NCBI GenBank assembly: GCA_937926325.1
Contig: CALAZQ010000498.1
Location: 1-14,839, forward strand
Origin: an uncultured Planctomycetaceae bacterium
GTDB taxonomy: Bacteria > Planctomycetota > Planctomycetia > Pirellulales > UBA1268
Direction of reading: 5' to 3'
DNA: 14,839 nt
In this document: one piece after another, positions 12,496 to 14,839 of the stretch
Position numbering within the stretch: the stretch's first letter is position 1
Layout: each line of letters begins with the position of its first letter
Notes under the pieces: model-generated
Seen by the model: only the letters and a program-made list of their open reading frames with translations
The model's database searches: none
What the model was told of the DNA's origin: nothing
Program-made: the position numbers and the translations under genes

Positions 12496-13959
12496 TTACT
12501 GGACGAAGTCAAGATTGAACGGCTTGTGCCCGTCGTAGGCCGTCTCCTGATGCCAGACGTACGCTTCCGCCGATCGGAGGTTGTGGTAGCAGTTGTCCGA
12601 GTGCCACTCGTCGGACGCGCACAGACTCGGCAGCATCCTCACCCGTAGAGACTGATCTTCGAACCCGTCGACCACCAGACCGCAGTTCTTCATGCGGTGT
12701 CCGTGCCCTACGTGCCATTCCTTCCAGCGGCATTCCGCGAAGTCCTTCGGCCACCGGGTCGACATTTCGAGCGGCAACTTCTGGAAGGGCTCATCCTTTC
12801 CGTGGCAGTAGCCCAGGAGGTTCGTCCCCCACCGATACGCCTTGAACTTGTCGCTGCCGTTGTCGACCTCGACCGTATCGTCATTTCGGTAGCGCTCGTG
12901 CAGCACCCTCGTCATGGCCTTCGATCGCTGCTTGTCGTGGTTGCCCGGAACCCACGGGGCATAGACCGGCGCATACTGCCGACAGAGATCGAGGAGATCG
13001 ATCGCCACGTCGCAACCGATGTCGAACTCATCCTGCCACAGCACGTCCGTATGCAGCGTGTGATCTCCGTCCGTGGTGTTCTGGCGGACCGTGTCCGTGT
13101 GGAAAAAGTCGTTCCCGACAGGAAGCACGATTTGCCCGAATCCCCGGATCGCTCCCCACTCCAACAGATACCGTGCCGCTTGCAGACAGGCCGACGATGC
13201 TATCTTGCTGTCCCAATCGTGCAACCCCGTGATGTTGCTTCGCGCGAGTTTCCCGACGTGAAGGTCCGTGATGGAAATCTCCAGCATCCGCTTTTCCGCC
13301 TCGGCGATGAACGCGCCGGTCATCACCTGGGCATTCCATTTTGGCGGGGGCGGACACTCGCGGATCTTGTCGACAAGCCGGTCCACCGCCGCGTCGAACG
13401 CTGCCCCCGGATCGGTTTCCCGGTCCTTGAGCCAGACTTGGATCCCGTAGTTCTTCGCCGCTTGGAGATACTGCTTCGTCGGCACCGTCCACGGCTGTCC
13501 GTCTCGCCCGGTGGTCTCCTGATACTCCTTGATTTTTGCCGTTACCCCCCATGCGGAAACTTTCACCTTCTCGATTTGGAGAGTTTCCAAGCTCACTCCG
13601 TTGATCTCGAGAAGCTCCTCGATCGGCATGGGACGGTCGAGCGGGCCGTCGTAGCTGAACTTCACATCACCTTTCCCCGCCGCCTGCTCGAAGCCAACCT
13701 TCGCCTTCGCCGTCCCCGAGGCCCCGCCGTTCTTGTCCTTGTCGTCCCACGCCTCTTGCTCGAGGCCCTTGGCCTGCGCCTCCCTCGCCCGCTGCTTGAT
13801 CCTCGCGATGATCGTCCGGAGCGTGGACCGGTGTATCCCGAGAATCCTCGCCGCGGCAGAGTTGTTCCTCCCGGTGTCTTCCCATGCCGCCAGCACTTTC
13901 CGCTGATAATCCGTTCGCGCTCCGGCTGAAAACTCACTCGGCGGTGGGGAGGCGCTCAT
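12496..13959 (-). CDS. HTH plus calcineurin-like metallophosphoesterase
   Basis: The 487-residue product has an N-terminal Fis-like helix-turn-helix, TDYQRKVLAAWEDTGRNNSAAARILGIHRSTLRTIIARI (16-54). A charged linker and a middle region with a WGVTAKIKEY segment follow. The C-terminal phosphoesterase carries the metal-binding series DLH (232-234), GND (282-284), GNHD (339-342), CHG (385-387) and GHGH (418-421). All five motifs are present, so it should be active on a phosphodiester or phosphomonoester; GND replaces the more usual GD in motif II. DNA is the likely substrate, given the HTH and the ligase gene upstream, but this is not proven. Similar HTH-phosphoesterases are known in phage genomes. 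The stop and next start region are adjacent. Start ATG 13959 lies 9 nt after the ligase stop. Confidence 0.88.
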   Translation of the reverse strand: MSASPPPSEFSAGARTDYQRKVLAAWEDTGRNNSAAARILGIHRSTLRTIIARIKQRAREAQAKGLEQEAWDDKDKNGGASGTAKAKVGFEQAAGKGDVKFSYDGPLDRPMPIEELLEINGVSLETLQIEKVKVSAWGVTAKIKEYQETTGRDGQPWTVPTKQYLQAAKNYGIQVWLKDRETDPGAAFDAAVDRLVDKIRECPPPPKWNAQVMTGAFIAEAEKRMLEISITDLHVGKLARSNITGLHDWDSKIASSACLQAARYLLEWGAIRGFGQIVLPVGNDFFHTDTVRQNTTDGDHTLHTDVLWQDEFDIGCDVAIDLLDLCRQYAPVYAPWVPGNHDKQRSKAMTRVLHERYRNDDTVEVDNGSDKFKAYRWGTNLLGYCHGKDEPFQKLPLEMSTRWPKDFAECRWKEWHVGHGHRMKNCGLVVDGFEDQSLRVRMLPSLCASDEWHSDNCYHNLRSAEAYVWHQETAYDGHKPFNLDFVQ

Positions 13960-13968
13960 AGCATGGGA

Positions 13969-14682
13969 TCACTCGTAGTTTCTCACAGCCTTGAACCGGG
14001 GATGCCGCAATCGCCCCGATCGCGTTCGCCCCTGATGGGTCACCGTCACGGAGTCTCCCGGCGCCGGCCCGGTATCGCCCTGGCGCGGAGGGGGAACCCT
14101 CACGGTAGAGCGGTGATCACCGTCCTCGATCTCGGCGACCTGCTTCCGCACGGCGGACACGCGAAATTCTGAGTCGTCGAGGGGCTTGCGCTTCATGCGA
14201 GCCCCGCTCGGATCCTCGATCACAACTCCCTCGTTCCCCCGGCGAAGAGCCCTGCGATACTCGCGATCGACTCCCCGCTCGTTCCGGATTCGCTTTCCTC
14301 GGATCGGTCGCACTCCCGGCCCCCTCTTCGCCCCCTGATTCGGGAATGGCCGGAAATCAACGGGCCGGCCGGCCTTCACGTCCGAGAGAGTCCTCTCGAA
14401 ACCGTCGCGGTGATACAACTCGCCCTCGATCGATCGACCGGGATTCTTCTTCGACACGGTTCTGCGCGCCCGCTCCTGCCCCGCAAGAGGCTTCCCCGAC
14501 CTCGAGGTCACACCGTCCTCCGAGACCCGCGCGTAGACCCCGTCGAGTTTCGGCGAGATCGTCGACCCGGAGACAATCCGCTCGGGATCGTATTCGCGAT
14601 AGGGGCGCCGTGAGTCGAACTGAACGAGGCCCGCGTCGGCGCGGTTCTCAAGCTCAGTCAGTAGCGCCAATTCGCGGCTCAT
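13969..14682 (-). CDS. Minimal ATP-dependent DNA ligase
   Basis: The 237-residue product has the nucleotidyltransferase motifs in order: motif I KLDG with catalytic K45 (45-48), SRSGK (60-64), motif III EGELY (86-90), motif IV EGVVIE (151-156) and motif V MKRKP (163-167). An OB-fold ending follows, GDSVTVTHQGRTRSGRLRHPRFKAVRNYE (209-237). It seals nicks in DNA after adenylation by ATP. It is shorter than most phage ligases (typically 280 or more) because the stretch between motifs III and IV is compact; no accessory domain. Start ATG 14682 has a GAGG-like site 4-5 nt upstream. It stands first in the visible late block, next to the phosphoesterase, which suggests a repair or end-processing pair. 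Confidence 0.9.
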   Translation of the reverse strand: MSRELALLTELENRADAGLVQFDSRRPYREYDPERIVSGSTISPKLDGVYARVSEDGVTSRSGKPLAGQERARRTVSKKNPGRSIEGELYHRDGFERTLSDVKAGRPVDFRPFPNQGAKRGPGVRPIRGKRIRNERGVDREYRRALRRGNEGVVIEDPSGARMKRKPLDDSEFRVSAVRKQVAEIEDGDHRSTVRVPPPRQGDTGPAPGDSVTVTHQGRTRSGRLRHPRFKAVRNYE

Positions 14683-14839
14683 TGCCCTCGTCGAAGCATG
14701 TCAACGACGCGAGTGTGTCACGACGAAAAAAAATACCGCGCGATGAGCGATCGGAGGCTCTGCCGACCTGTTACCCCGTGGTGGGAAAAAGAGATTCCTT
14801 AGACGCGGTGGTGGGTCGATTTTCCGGCCTCCCCCGGCC
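14683..14839. other. Right edge, no supported gene
   Basis: No convincing coding frame, RNA gene or terminator is seen in these 157 nt. A GTGGTGGG motif occurs twice (about 14779 and 14807), and TTGACA on the minus strand (14704-14699) lies too close to the ligase start to act as its -35. The promoter of the late block may lie here or beyond the edge. Confidence 0.4.

Noticed and set aside
14699..14704. TTGACA on the minus strand before the ligase
   Set aside because: A -10 box at normal spacing would fall inside the ligase coding sequence, after its start.

Overview
The window looks like part of a tailed bacteriophage (or prophage) genome with two converging gene blocks. The right half, on the minus strand, carries late genes: tail-fibre proteins, a terminase small subunit and a GpA-type terminase large subunit, led by a minimal ATP-dependent DNA ligase and an HTH-metallophosphoesterase. 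The left half, on the plus strand, carries a bacterial-type sliding clamp (DnaN), a Ycf46-type AAA+ ATPase, an uncharacterised protein, a Ycf35-like (DUF1257) protein that appears fused to a DUF2997 domain, and a run of small genes of unknown function. The two blocks meet near 7.0-7.14 kb at a strong intrinsic terminator. The DNA is GC-rich. The host cannot be named from the sequence. Ycf46/DUF1257/DUF2997 families and A/C-rich leaders without Shine-Dalgarno sites would fit a cyanobacterial, planctomycetal or verrucomicrobial type of host better than an enterobacterium, but this is inference.

Layout: 1-269 is the C-terminal end of a plus-strand gene with acidic six-residue repeats, closed by a UUCG-tetraloop terminator (277-310). 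345-4793 is the clamp / AAA+ / unknown / DUF1257-DUF2997 block. 4801-6997 holds seven small plus-strand genes. 7016-7128 has no protein gene but contains a palindrome, a hairpin and a terminator, and may encode a small RNA. 7138-14682 (minus strand, transcribed right to left) is ligase, HTH-phosphoesterase, small structural protein, tail fibre, LamG protein, tail-fibre-assembly-like protein, TerS, TerL.

The most unusual signals are in the plus-strand block. A 12-bp perfect palindrome, CATTACGTAATG, occurs four times, and in three cases its last three bases are the ATG start codon (clamp, AAA+, DUF1257-DUF2997). Three intergenic spacers are copies of one element that begins at the upstream stop codon and holds a perfect 12-13 bp hairpin with no U-tract. 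Three further genes have unrelated hairpins in the same place. All are followed by a C/A-rich leader without Shine-Dalgarno sequence. This suggests a coordinated system of post-transcriptional or transcriptional control over a phage-borne clamp plus Ycf46/Ycf35 module. A G/U-rich segment of the 7.05-kb non-coding region is perfectly complementary over 11 nt to the leader just before the start codon of the third gene of the block.

On the late strand, TerS and TerL overlap by 97 nt across a run of ten A residues that forms a classic -1 slippery heptamer. The only start codon available upstream of the conserved TerL N-terminus is TTG, so TerL is made either from a TTG start or partly as a frameshift fusion.
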